A stretch of DNA of 14,398 nucleotides, from assembly GCA_022705365.1 (NCBI GenBank), contig JAKJEP010000047.1, positions 1 to 14,398 on the forward strand, read 5' to 3'. Of the stretch, positions 6,575 through 14,385 are shown in pieces (the first letter of the stretch is position 1; every line of letters begins with the position of its first letter). Below the pieces are notes generated by a model. It was not told where the DNA came from. It saw only the letters and a list, made by a program, of their open reading frames with translations, and made no database searches. Source of the DNA: Planctomycetota bacterium (lineage in GTDB: Bacteria > Planctomycetota > Phycisphaerae > Sedimentisphaerales > SM23-30). Both the position numbers and the translations under genes were made by a program.

Positions 6575-9547
6575 GTGTCACAATCACTACCATCCGGTTT
6601 GGCATGTTCGGGGAAATCCCCAAAAAACCTGAGCCGATACCTTCCTGTCTTCTGGGTGGCCTGGCTGGGCGTGGGGGCATGTCCGGCATATGGGAATGCC
6701 GCCGGGGATGAAATTGGGCCAGTCTTGCAGCAGTCGATAATCTGGATCGAGGAAAAACCTGTTCTCCAGCAGGTCTATTGCGTTTTCCGGCGGGAATTCG
6801 ATCTGCCCCAAAAGCCCACCCAGGCCCAATTGCATCTTTTTGCCGACTCCAGATATATCTTGTGGATTAACGGCGTTTATGTAGATCGCGGACCCTGCCG
6901 GTTCGATTCTCGCTATCCGGAATACGATACGCTGGATATTCAGAAGTTTTTGCAGCCCGGCCCCAACGCCATTGCAGTCCTGGTGCACAATTATTCCGGC
7001 GCGGTCAACGGCCGGATGATGAATCACCTGCCCGGTTTCACCGCCCGGCTCGACATCGCAGATTCCGATGGTAAAATTACCACGATTACTACCGATGAAG
7101 CCTGGCGGGCCAACGACAAAACCCGTTTTGGCCTCTCCCCCGAAATTCCCGACCTCCTGCCGGGCAAACATATGTGGAGCAGTATCGCCGATAACATCGA
7201 CGCCCGAAAAGATACCGGTGACTGGAGCAGCCCCGGTTTCGATGATTCCCAATGGACCCAGCCATACCCAATCGACGGCTCGCTCTGGGGCCTTCTCAAA
7301 CCCCGTTCCATTCCTTTGTTGCGCGAGCTGGAAGTAACGCCATTAGAGATCATTGAACTTACAAATAAGACACAAACTGCACCTCATTGGATCTGGTACA
7401 AAGAGAAGGATTTCCCCGCCCAGAAAGAGCCGCGCTGGGCAGCGCCGGAAGGCGAACGGTTCTTCCGCCGAACCTTTGAACTGCCGCAAGATATCACCCG
7501 CCTTACCGTTTATGCTACCGCGGATAATGAATTCGACTGTTACTTCAACGGACAAAAAGTTGGCGAAAATCACCAATCCGGCTTCAGTTCCTGGACCGCC
7601 CTGCAAATCCTGGATGCCACCTCGCTTTGCCGCCCGGGTAACAATACCATCGCCGTCAGCGCCAGCAATAAGCATTATGGTGATATTTCGCCTCCTGCCG
7701 GCCTGCTGGTGATTATCGAATGGCAGGCAAACGGCCAATCAGGTTATCTCCTTTCGGATGCCGACTGGAAAAGTAGCGACCAGCTCGAACCCGGCTGGGA
7801 AGCGCCTTCCCATGACGATTCCGCCTGGCCTGCCGCCCTGGCCCTGTGCCCCTATTCGCAAGGCCCCTGGCAAAGCAATATCAACAACTTCCCTTCGTTT
7901 AGTACAACATCTTCTCCATCGCCCCGGCTTCCCCTCACCCTGCGAAGCGGCCAAACCCTCGTCCTCGACGCCGGGGAATTTACCCAGGCTTATTCCGTTC
8001 TGGACTTCGAGGCGGAAGAAGGCAGCCTACTGGAACTGAACTATGCCCAGACCTATTACAGCAGCGGCCGCCAGCCTGTTTCCGCCTGGAACATGCCCAA
8101 CCGGTATATTGCCCGCGCCGGCCGCCAGGAATATCGCAGCGGCGACACCTTCGGTTTCAAGTACCTCGTGATCGAGGTCCTCTCCGGTTCGATCCAACTG
8201 CACAATGTCCAAATTATAAACCGTCTCTATCCGTTTGATCTGATCGGGCAATTTACCTGTAATGACGAAATGCTCAATACTCTGTGGCAAAATTCGATGC
8301 GTACTGTGCTGCTTTGTTCCGAGGACGCCTATGTCGATTGTGCCACTCGGGAACGAGTCGAATGGCTGGGGGATGGGGTCTCGGATGAATACCCGATTAC
8401 CCGCGTTGCATTTGCCGGACCCGGTGCGGATGGCAAACCGCGGTATGGCGACCCGCGTCTGATCCGGAACATGCTCCGTCATATCGGACAAAGCTCCCAG
8501 CCGGATGGCCGGGTCCGGGCCAATTATCCCAATGATTACTGGGATGTCCATAGCTATATCGAGGATTATGCGTGTTTGTGGATGCAGGGAATCCGAACCT
8601 ATTATGACACCACCGGCGATCTGGAATTGTCGCGGGAACTGTGGCCGGCCATCACGAAACAGTTACAATGGTTTCTGGACCAGAAAACCCCCAACGGCCT
8701 GGTCAACGCCCGTGAATTTGTCTTTCACGGAAATCCGCTGGTTTATCAGGTTTGCGAGGGCGTAACGCTGAATGCCGCGATTTATAAGGCCTTCCACGAT
8801 ATGGCGGCAATGGCGAAACTACTGGGCCGGAACGATCAACACCACCAATATGCTGCTGAGGCGGCTGCCTTATCCGAAGCGGTCAACGAGCATTTATGGG
8901 ATGAACAAAGCGGTTCGTACTATGGCGCGATCCAAAACGGCAAGAAAACACCGCCCACCGCTCATGGTGCTGTGATGGCTTTGTATTTCGGCATCGTCCC
9001 GGAAGATCGCTGGGAGCGGGTGAATCAATGGCTGCTGGCGAATTATACCCGGGAAGATTTTTCTCCCTATGTGCATCGGTATCTGTTTGAGGTGCTCTAT
9101 CAGATGAACAATCCGGAAGTGGATCAACTGGTATTGGATTTGATCCGGCAGCGCTGGGCGGGCATGGTCAACTACGAAACGAAAACGGTATGGGAGGCAT
9201 TTGGTCCGCACGAACCCTGCCACAATATGGGCGCTCCGCCCGCTTATTTCCTTAGTGCCTATGTGCTGGGTGTGCGGGTGGAACAGCCCGTCACCCAAAA
9301 GCGGATCGTGATCGAACCGCGCCTGGGCGACCTCACTTTCGCCAAAGGCATCGTAGTAACAGAATTCGGCCCGGTACCGATAACCGCCGACGTCTCTATC
9401 CCCCGCCTGGCCGAGACTCCCACACTGACCCTGAATGAAAAAGTCATTGTCGAAAATGGCAAACTAAAGGATAATACGGTCAAAATGGATCTAAAGGATA
9501 TTCGGTTTCAACTAGATTCGGGAATCTACACCGGAGAACTAAAATGA
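6575..9547 (+). CDS. secreted glycoside hydrolase family 78 protein (alpha-L-rhamnosidase-like)
   Basis: A 990-aa enzyme predicted to release terminal alpha-L-rhamnose by the inverting mechanism. GTG 6575 has AAGGAG 5 bases upstream. A signal peptide is visible (basic/polar residues 1-23, hydrophobic 24-36, likely cut after AYGNA near residue 42), so it is exported. N-terminal beta domains hold a Bac_rhamnosid_N-like region (about 60-145: FADSRYILWINGVYVDRGP) and a second sandwich (about 295-385). The all-helical barrel spans about 560-900. The family motif DCATRERVEWLGD (588-600) matches the GH78 pattern DCPQRxERLGWTGD and keeps its three acidic residues (D588, E593, D600), the middle one aligning with the general acid. 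TVWEAF (871-876) supplies the probable base E874. A C-terminal sandwich (IVIEPRLGDLTFAKG) follows. The stop overlaps the next start (ATGA), so the two are translationally coupled. Specificity for rhamnose rather than another sugar is inferred from the family. Confidence 0.9.
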   Translation: MSQSLPSGLACSGKSPKNLSRYLPVFWVAWLGVGACPAYGNAAGDEIGPVLQQSIIWIEEKPVLQQVYCVFRREFDLPQKPTQAQLHLFADSRYILWINGVYVDRGPCRFDSRYPEYDTLDIQKFLQPGPNAIAVLVHNYSGAVNGRMMNHLPGFTARLDIADSDGKITTITTDEAWRANDKTRFGLSPEIPDLLPGKHMWSSIADNIDARKDTGDWSSPGFDDSQWTQPYPIDGSLWGLLKPRSIPLLRELEVTPLEIIELTNKTQTAPHWIWYKEKDFPAQKEPRWAAPEGERFFRRTFELPQDITRLTVYATADNEFDCYFNGQKVGENHQSGFSSWTALQILDATSLCRPGNNTIAVSASNKHYGDISPPAGLLVIIEWQANGQSGYLLSDADWKSSDQLEPGWEAPSHDDSAWPAALALCPYSQGPWQSNINNFPSFSTTSSPSPRLPLTLRSGQTLVLDAGEFTQAYSVLDFEAEEGSLLELNYAQTYYSSGRQPVSAWNMPNRYIARAGRQEYRSGDTFGFKYLVIEVLSGSIQLHNVQIINRLYPFDLIGQFTCNDEMLNTLWQNSMRTVLLCSEDAYVDCATRERVEWLGDGVSDEYPITRVAFAGPGADGKPRYGDPRLIRNMLRHIGQSSQPDGRVRANYPNDYWDVHSYIEDYACLWMQGIRTYYDTTGDLELSRELWPAITKQLQWFLDQKTPNGLVNAREFVFHGNPLVYQVCEGVTLNAAIYKAFHDMAAMAKLLGRNDQHHQYAAEAAALSEAVNEHLWDEQSGSYYGAIQNGKKTPPTAHGAVMALYFGIVPEDRWERVNQWLLANYTREDFSPYVHRYLFEVLYQMNNPEVDQLVLDLIRQRWAGMVNYETKTVWEAFGPHEPCHNMGAPPAYFLSAYVLGVRVEQPVTQKRIVIEPRLGDLTFAKGIVVTEFGPVPITADVSIPRLAETPTLTLNEKVIVENGKLKDNTVKMDLKDIRFQLDSGIYTGELK

Positions 9548-12129
9548 AAACACGACTTCTGTTTCTTTTGTTGGGCATGGTCGTTCTTAATCACTTTGCC
9601 TTCGCCGAGTCTGCCAAAATCAAACAGTTGGTCCGGGAATTTGACTGTACGCAGGAATATCCGGTGGAAACCTACTTCGGCCACGGCAATATCCAGGTGG
9701 TGGAATCGCCCGCCGGCCGTTACCGCGAAGCGGAAGGCAGGCCGCTCTCCCGCTTCGGCTACCGGTTTCAGGTTGAGAACATCGGGCGGCCGCACCTGGC
9801 TGTTGTCCGCTATCCCGATGACAAGCGCCGGTACATGTGCATGATGGACGGTACCAGCTATGACCTGACAGTCGGCATTTTCACCGGCGTCAACCAGCCC
9901 CTTTCCGGCGGGATGCTGGAACTCCAACGCATCTTCTGGCCCCGCTGGAACGATTGCAGTATTGTCTTTATGACCTGGAGCGATGGGGAGCCGGCCGCCG
10001 TCGCCGATATCAAAATCTACGAACTCGAAGACCTGCCGCCGATGGACATTCCCGCCTCGCCCGCCGCCAGTCCCCGTCGCGATTTCGGCATCCAGTTTGA
10101 AGACCCCTGCGGCAAATGCGGCAGTGTCGGGGCCTATACCCACGAAGAATGGGTCGAACGAATGATCTCCTACATGAAGCACACCGGCCAGAGGCTGCTT
10201 ACCTATCCCGTCATCTGGTATCATCACCCGCTCTATCCTTCCGATATCGAACCCTGCGGCGACTTCGGCTGGGTGTCTGCCCCGGACCGCCAGTATTATA
10301 ATCCCTGGACCACGCAGCCGGCCGATTGGGTGGCGCAGACCCTCCAGAGGTTCAGCGAGGAAGGGCTGGAGTTCCAGGCTTCCATGACCCTGCTGCGGCT
10401 GGGCAGCCTCATGCAGAACATGAACATTGACCTGGACTCCATCAAGGCCGGCGCCGACACCTACAACAATATGCTCAGCAACGACCAGGTCCAGAGCAGC
10501 ACGATGGACTGGACCCCGATCTACAATGTTCTCAACCTCCAGAAAAGTGCTGAGGGCCGCCTGGAGGGCAATGCCTATGGAGAACGTGCCGGCCCGTTCG
10601 GCAAAGGCGTGATGTTCAATCCTCTGCATCCGACCGTGCAGAAGGCGATTTTGGCCGTTACCAGCGAAATCGCCAACCGCTACAGCAAGTATCCCGCCTT
10701 CAAAGGGATCGCCGTCAACATGTGGCACGCGACTATTACCTGGTTCTTCTCGCTCAACGCCGGCTATGACGATTACACCGCCGCCCTCTTCCAGCAGGAG
10801 ACCGGCATCGAAATCCCCGTCGATACCCAGGCGCCCGACCGTTTCTCGAAACGGTATGAATTTCTGGTCAACAACCATCTGGAAAAATGGATCGAATGGC
10901 GCTGCCTCAAAATCCGCGACCTCTTCCGGCGGATGCGTGACATCGTGGTGGCTGCCCGACCGGATTTACGCTTAACGATTACCATGTGGACCGAAACAAC
11001 GATACCCGGCTGGGTGGGCATTGCCAACAGCCCCACCCATCAGCTCTACGCCCGCAAAACCACCTATGACCTGTACCGGGAAGGAGGCTTCGACATCAAC
11101 CTCTACCGGAACGAACCCGGTATTGAGGTCGATCTCTCCTTTGTGCAGGCCCGTGACCGCGACGGCTGGGGCACCGCCGGCGTCAATACTCCGCTGGAAA
11201 GTTCCTGTATGTTCCGCGACCACGATTTTCTTGACAGCAAAACGCTCGATGCTATCACAGCCCTGCCGACTTCCGGTGCGTACATCTTTGATTGCTGGGT
11301 CGAAGCCTGGGGCGACCACAAATGGTATCCCTGCGCGCCCGATGATCCGCAGGCCAAGCAATTCGCAGTACTCTGCGGCAAACCGGCGGAGGGCAACTTC
11401 CACATGAACTCCACCTACCCCAAAGACGGCTTCTGGTGGGATTATCAGTTGCGAATCACCTCTCCCTTTCAGGCAGGGCCTCACTATATGGAACACGCCG
11501 CCCATGCCCTGGCCCAACTCGATGCCTGCCAGATTACTCGCGGCGGCCTTTACCTGGATTCCGCCCATACGGATGAAATTCAAAGTTTCGCCCGTGCGTA
11601 TCAGACACTGCCTGCTCAAAAATTCCAGACGGTCGGCACTTCCACCGATCCCGTCGCGGTTCGCACCCTGCCGGCTGACGGCAAACGTTATCTGTATCTG
11701 GTGAACCGGGAATACTATCCCGCCGAAGTGGAGTTACAGCATACCGGCATAACTGACCCGGTAATCAATCTGGCCACCAATGAAACGCTGAAAGTTCCCG
11801 CCCCATGGCGCATCCTCGTCGGCCCCTATAGCCTGCAAACCTTCGCTCTTTCGCCCGATGCGAAGATTACCGGTTTCACTGCCGCGCCGCCCCAGGATAT
11901 CGCTGATGCTTTGCAAAAGCAGGCGGCGGAGACCCTCGATAAAATTCGCCAAATGCAGGCTGCTGATATCCCGCTGCCTGCCGGCACTGATCAATTGGCA
12001 GCCGCAATAAAAACCGCGATGGAGAAAAATCAGCTTGCCTGGCTGCGGCGGGCCTTAAACAGCTACATCATCCGCAAGGCCGATCTGATCTGGCAGTCCG
12101 CCCCAAAACCAAAGGACAAACAGAATTAA
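9544..12129 (+). CDS. secreted large protein with predicted beta/alpha-barrel, putative glycoside hydrolase of unknown family
   Basis: An 861-aa protein with a clear Sec signal (MKTRLLFLLLGMVVLNHFAFA, cut near residue 21). Residues about 22-175 look like a beta-rich domain. From about 180 (DFGIQFEDPC) to about 680 the alternating strands and helices resemble a TIM barrel of the kind found in GHL10/GH42-like proteins: SYMKHTGQRLLTYPVIWYHH, KYPAFKGIAVNMW, GYDDYTAALFQQETGIEIP and YIFDCWVEAWGDHKWYP. E587 in CWVEAWG is a candidate catalytic acid or nucleophile. The place where clan A enzymes usually have Asn-Glu reads N392-Met-Trp, so the second catalytic residue is not evident. A small sandwich (about 690-775) and a helical tail (about 790-861) end the protein. 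It overlaps the GH78 stop by 4 bp and has its own CGGAGA site, so it probably attacks the same glycan. No named family is claimed. Confidence 0.75.
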   Translation: MKTRLLFLLLGMVVLNHFAFAESAKIKQLVREFDCTQEYPVETYFGHGNIQVVESPAGRYREAEGRPLSRFGYRFQVENIGRPHLAVVRYPDDKRRYMCMMDGTSYDLTVGIFTGVNQPLSGGMLELQRIFWPRWNDCSIVFMTWSDGEPAAVADIKIYELEDLPPMDIPASPAASPRRDFGIQFEDPCGKCGSVGAYTHEEWVERMISYMKHTGQRLLTYPVIWYHHPLYPSDIEPCGDFGWVSAPDRQYYNPWTTQPADWVAQTLQRFSEEGLEFQASMTLLRLGSLMQNMNIDLDSIKAGADTYNNMLSNDQVQSSTMDWTPIYNVLNLQKSAEGRLEGNAYGERAGPFGKGVMFNPLHPTVQKAILAVTSEIANRYSKYPAFKGIAVNMWHATITWFFSLNAGYDDYTAALFQQETGIEIPVDTQAPDRFSKRYEFLVNNHLEKWIEWRCLKIRDLFRRMRDIVVAARPDLRLTITMWTETTIPGWVGIANSPTHQLYARKTTYDLYREGGFDINLYRNEPGIEVDLSFVQARDRDGWGTAGVNTPLESSCMFRDHDFLDSKTLDAITALPTSGAYIFDCWVEAWGDHKWYPCAPDDPQAKQFAVLCGKPAEGNFHMNSTYPKDGFWWDYQLRITSPFQAGPHYMEHAAHALAQLDACQITRGGLYLDSAHTDEIQSFARAYQTLPAQKFQTVGTSTDPVAVRTLPADGKRYLYLVNREYYPAEVELQHTGITDPVINLATNETLKVPAPWRILVGPYSLQTFALSPDAKITGFTAAPPQDIADALQKQAAETLDKIRQMQAADIPLPAGTDQLAAAIKTAMEKNQLAWLRRALNSYIIRKADLIWQSAPKPKDKQN

Positions 12130-12142
12130 CTGTTTGTCCTTT
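12111..12142. terminator. bidirectional hairpin terminator between convergent genes
   Basis: AAAGGACAAACAG (12111-12123) pairs perfectly with CTGTTTGTCCTTT (12130-12142) around a 6-base AATTAA loop. The left arm and loop lie inside the end of the barrel-protein gene, and the stop codon TAA falls in the loop. T-rich sequence follows on both strands (TTTT on plus, GGTTTT on minus). It is well placed to end both the GH78 operon and the oncoming HEAT-repeat gene. Confidence 0.8.
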
Positions 12143-12178
12143 TGGCACTCTCAGATGCAAAACCTGGTGTTATCGGGT

Positions 12179-13159
12179 TTATTGAATCGTGTTATAGATT
12201 TTTTCGACGGCCTTTTGGGCATCCTTCCGCACCGAGCCGGACGGATCATTGTATTTGGCCATCTCCAGGAACGGCAGGCTCGCCCGGTCGCCCAGCTTGC
12301 CCAGGCTTTCCGCTGCTTCTTCCCGCACATCATCAAAGGAATCATTGATCATGGTGTTAATCAAAGCAGCCACCGACTGGGTTCCCCGATAATCATCGAG
12401 TTTATCAGCCGCTTTTTTGCGGACATCCGACGTGCCCAGCCGCAGATCCTGCAGATATACTCCCAGCTTTTCCTGCCCGTAGTTCATGGGCGGCATGGCA
12501 GGGCTGACATATAACTTGTCTGCACCCTCGGCATTCCGGATTTCATCGGCGGACTTGCCGGACCGCTCCCGGACCAGTTCATCGCCATCCAGGCTAGCGC
12601 TTCGCACCAAAAATTCATAGGCGGCCGGGTCTTTGATCTCTCCCAGGCTCTTGGCGGCAGCTTCCCGCACTTCCGCGCTGGAATCGTTTATCAGGACATC
12701 GATTAAAACCGCCGTCGCTGACACATTGTTGAATTCCGCCAGATCCCGGGCGGCCCGTCGCCGCAAATCCGTGGTTTCATGCAGAACCTTGTCTATAAGC
12801 TGTTCCTGCCGGGAGACCTGGACCACGGTAGTTCCGGTTTCGACAATGGCCGGTTCCTGTACAATCACAGCCGGTCTTTCCACGATTACCGGCGGAACCG
12901 GGGCAGCGACATAAACCCGGCGATGGTAATAATACGGCCAGTGATGGTAGTAAACCCGCCGAGGGGTATAATGATAGACAGGCCGCGGATAGGGAGCGGG
13001 CCGGTAATAGGGCCGGCTGGAGCCAATATGGACACTTACCCGGGTATCATGCCGGGACCCGCGATCTCGGGAGGGACCGCCGCGGCGGCCATCGGCCAAA
13101 ACATCTGATCCTAGCGTAAATATCGATAAAACAAGAACTAATAAACTTTTTGTATTCAT
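12179..13159 (-). CDS. exported HEAT-repeat protein with Tyr/His/Arg/Pro-rich linker
   Basis: A 326-aa protein. A signal peptide (MNTKSLLVLVLSIFTLGSDVLA) ends near residue 22. Residues about 23-115 are low complexity: first basic (DGRRGGPSRDRGSRHD), then very rich in Tyr, His, Pro and Arg (VYHYTPRRVYYHHWPYYYHR, 61-80), then a Pro/Val stretch. Residues about 121-326 hold HEAT-type helical repeats arranged as two similar halves: LIDVLINDSSAEVREAAAKS (152-171) matches LINTMINDSFDDVREEAAES (266-285), each followed by a LG(E/K)(I/L) helix end. HEAT repeats bind proteins, so a scaffold role outside the cytoplasm is likely, but no partner is evident. ATG 13159 is preferred over the longer start at 13192 because GAGGTG precedes it at close spacing and the signal peptide then begins normally. 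A TATAAT box lies at 13222-13217 but no well-spaced -35 was found. Confidence 0.88.
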   Translation of the reverse strand: MNTKSLLVLVLSIFTLGSDVLADGRRGGPSRDRGSRHDTRVSVHIGSSRPYYRPAPYPRPVYHYTPRRVYYHHWPYYYHRRVYVAAPVPPVIVERPAVIVQEPAIVETGTTVVQVSRQEQLIDKVLHETTDLRRRAARDLAEFNNVSATAVLIDVLINDSSAEVREAAAKSLGEIKDPAAYEFLVRSASLDGDELVRERSGKSADEIRNAEGADKLYVSPAMPPMNYGQEKLGVYLQDLRLGTSDVRKKAADKLDDYRGTQSVAALINTMINDSFDDVREEAAESLGKLGDRASLPFLEMAKYNDPSGSVRKDAQKAVEKIYNTIQ

Positions 13160-13285
13160 CGTACACCTCTTTTTCGTTAAAAACTCGTTCAACTACTCCT
13201 ATTTTATCAAAAGTTGATTATAAATATCATTCATTTTTTCGATTTCAAGTTCATTCTATCGGGTAAGACACAAGAAATTTGCCCT

Positions 13286-13545
13286 GGTTAACCCGCATAT
13301 TTCACAGGCTTTCGATTTTCAGCGGTCTTTTTGTCCGTCTTCTTCGTTCTCGTCTTTATCTGTCCTCGACATATAGACTTATATGTTTGCGGAAGATAGC
13401 TCCTGCGGCCTCGAAGGCGGCCAAAAATTCGTGCTGAAAAACAGACTGTCGTTGATGGTGAAACGTTAAAAAGCATGTAAGACACGCTAAATAAAGGAGT
13501 TAGAAGTATATGCGTCAAAATCCCGTGAAATCTGCGGATTAAACC
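13286..13545. mobile_element. MITE-like element with imperfect terminal inverted repeats, in a 427-bp intergenic region
   Basis: The stretch 13160-13586 has no convincing gene. Within it, the left end (13286-13315, starting GGTTAACCCGCATATTTCAC) and the right end (13515-13545) are inverted copies. Over 31 aligned positions they differ by about five substitutions and one gap. Inside lies a small perfect hairpin, ACATATA-GACT-TATATGT (13369-13386). No clear target-site duplication flanks the ends. A minus-strand reading frame of 76 codons (13288-13518) fills the element from end to end but resembles no family I know, and its K/R-rich end looks like translated repeat. The size of about 260 bp, the inverted ends and the lack of a transposase fit a miniature inverted-repeat element or another dispersed intergenic repeat. 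Confidence 0.55.
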
Positions 13546-13551
13546 TTTTTC

Positions 13552-13580
13552 TCGACGTCAGCGGATTTTATGCCTATGAT
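13552..13580 (+). promoter_or_regulatory. candidate promoter giving a leaderless transcript
   Basis: TCGACG (13552-13557, 4 of 6) is followed after 17 bp by TATGAT (13575-13580, 5 of 6). The predicted transcription start, about seven bases past the -10 box, coincides with ATG 13587 of the downstream membrane protein, which has no convincing Shine-Dalgarno sequence. Confidence 0.45.
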
Positions 13581-13586
13581 GGCGGC

Positions 13587-14273
13587 ATGATGAAATCAAC
13601 AATATGGATTGGCTGTCTGGTCATGGCCGTTCTGATTGTTTGGGTTATTTATTATTATCGCAAGCGCCGCCAGATGCTGGCGGGGCTGGCTTTACGGCTC
13701 CAAATGCGATTCAGCAGCGGGGATACTTTGGATCTGCTGGCACGGCTGGCCGATTGCTATCTCATGCAGTTCGGCCATTCCCGGCGAATTCTTAACATCC
13801 TGACAAGCAGAAGGGAGGAAAGGACGGTCTTCGCCTTCGATTATCGCTACGAAACCGGTTCCGGGCAGGATCGTACACTTCACCACTATAGCGTCATAGC
13901 CTGGCAGCAAAAGGTCTCTCTGCCATCCGTTATCGCACTGGCAGATCAGCCTTTTTTACCACTGGGAAAGTTCCGCAGTTTTTCTCCCATGCCGACTGGG
14001 GATACGAAATTTGATGAAGCTTTTACCCTCTACACGGATAACGCCCCTGCCGTCCAAAAACTGCTGACCCGCGACATACAGAAAATCCTTTTGGATTGCG
14101 GCCTGATAAACTGGCAATGGCAGGATCAATGGACTATTTTCTATACCCAATCCGTATTATCCGCCCTGCAAATCGCTCGCCTTATCCATCGCGGTTCGCA
14201 TTGCTGCCGGCTCATCGCGGACGCAAAAAATATTGATGCACCAGTGCCGCCAGAATCCACGCAATCGAACTGA
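13587..14273 (+). CDS. single-pass membrane protein of unknown function
   Basis: A 228-aa protein with one N-terminal membrane helix (IWIGCLVMAVLIVWVIYYY, residues 6-24) followed by a basic stop (RKRR), so the remaining 200 residues probably face the cytoplasm. The soluble part includes a segment (about 60-105: MQFGHSRRILNILTSRREER, then VFAFDYRYETGSGQ and HHYSVIAW) that reminds me of a widespread uncharacterised family in which a small anchored domain carries an xFDYRYxTGSG pattern. I do not know its function. The start may be ATG 13587 or the adjacent ATG 13590, since no good ribosome binding site is seen. The C-terminal 20 codons overlap the oncoming gene at 14212-14385. The last residues (PVPPESTQSN) are unstructured, which makes such an overlap tolerable. 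Confidence 0.7.
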   Translation: MMKSTIWIGCLVMAVLIVWVIYYYRKRRQMLAGLALRLQMRFSSGDTLDLLARLADCYLMQFGHSRRILNILTSRREERTVFAFDYRYETGSGQDRTLHHYSVIAWQQKVSLPSVIALADQPFLPLGKFRSFSPMPTGDTKFDEAFTLYTDNAPAVQKLLTRDIQKILLDCGLINWQWQDQWTIFYTQSVLSALQIARLIHRGSHCCRLIADAKNIDAPVPPESTQSN

Positions 14274-14385
14274 CTCCCAGCACCCACCCCAGCGACATTC
14301 CTTTGCGAAAACACATATAGGCCGAACCGAAAAACACTATAGACGGCAGAATCCCCCAAACCGCTCCCAGCGTATATTGACTCAT
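14212..14385 (-). CDS. small two-helix membrane protein
   Basis: A 57-aa frame read leftward from ATG 14385 (MSQYTLGAVWGILPSIVFFG at the N-terminus) to TGA at 14214-14212. It has two hydrophobic helices, about residues 7-24 and 32-49, separated by a basic turn (CFRKG), and ends in a positively charged tail (YFLRPR). That pattern of two helices with basic loop and tail is what a real small inner-membrane protein shows and is unlikely by chance. The frame stays open to the window edge upstream of 14385 and no clear ribosome binding site is seen, so this may be the C-terminal part of a longer gene. Its last 62 bp overlap the converging membrane-protein gene. I recognise no family. Confidence 0.5.
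   Translation of the reverse strand: MSQYTLGAVWGILPSIVFFGSAYMCFRKGMSLGWVLGVSSIAWILAALVHQYFLRPR

Noticed and set aside
9526..10878. 450-codon minus-strand frame opposite the barrel-protein gene
   Set aside because: It is long because GC-rich coding sequence leaves the antisense frame open. It has no motifs, and the plus-strand gene has a signal peptide, ribosome binding site and operon coupling.
13201..13248. Promoter for the HEAT-repeat gene (TATAAT at 13222-13217 with TTGAAA at 13248-13243)
   Set aside because: The spacer is 20 bp, which is too long for a standard sigma70 promoter, and no better pair was found.
13288..13518. 76-codon minus-strand frame between the HEAT gene and the membrane protein
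   Set aside because: It coincides exactly with the inverted-repeat element. It has no ribosome binding site at its start and its translation is composition-driven.
13511..13540. Tiny plus-strand frame of 10 codons after AAGGAG (13496-13501)
   Set aside because: The spacing to ATG is long and the frame lies inside the right inverted repeat, so it is more likely repeat sequence than a leader peptide.
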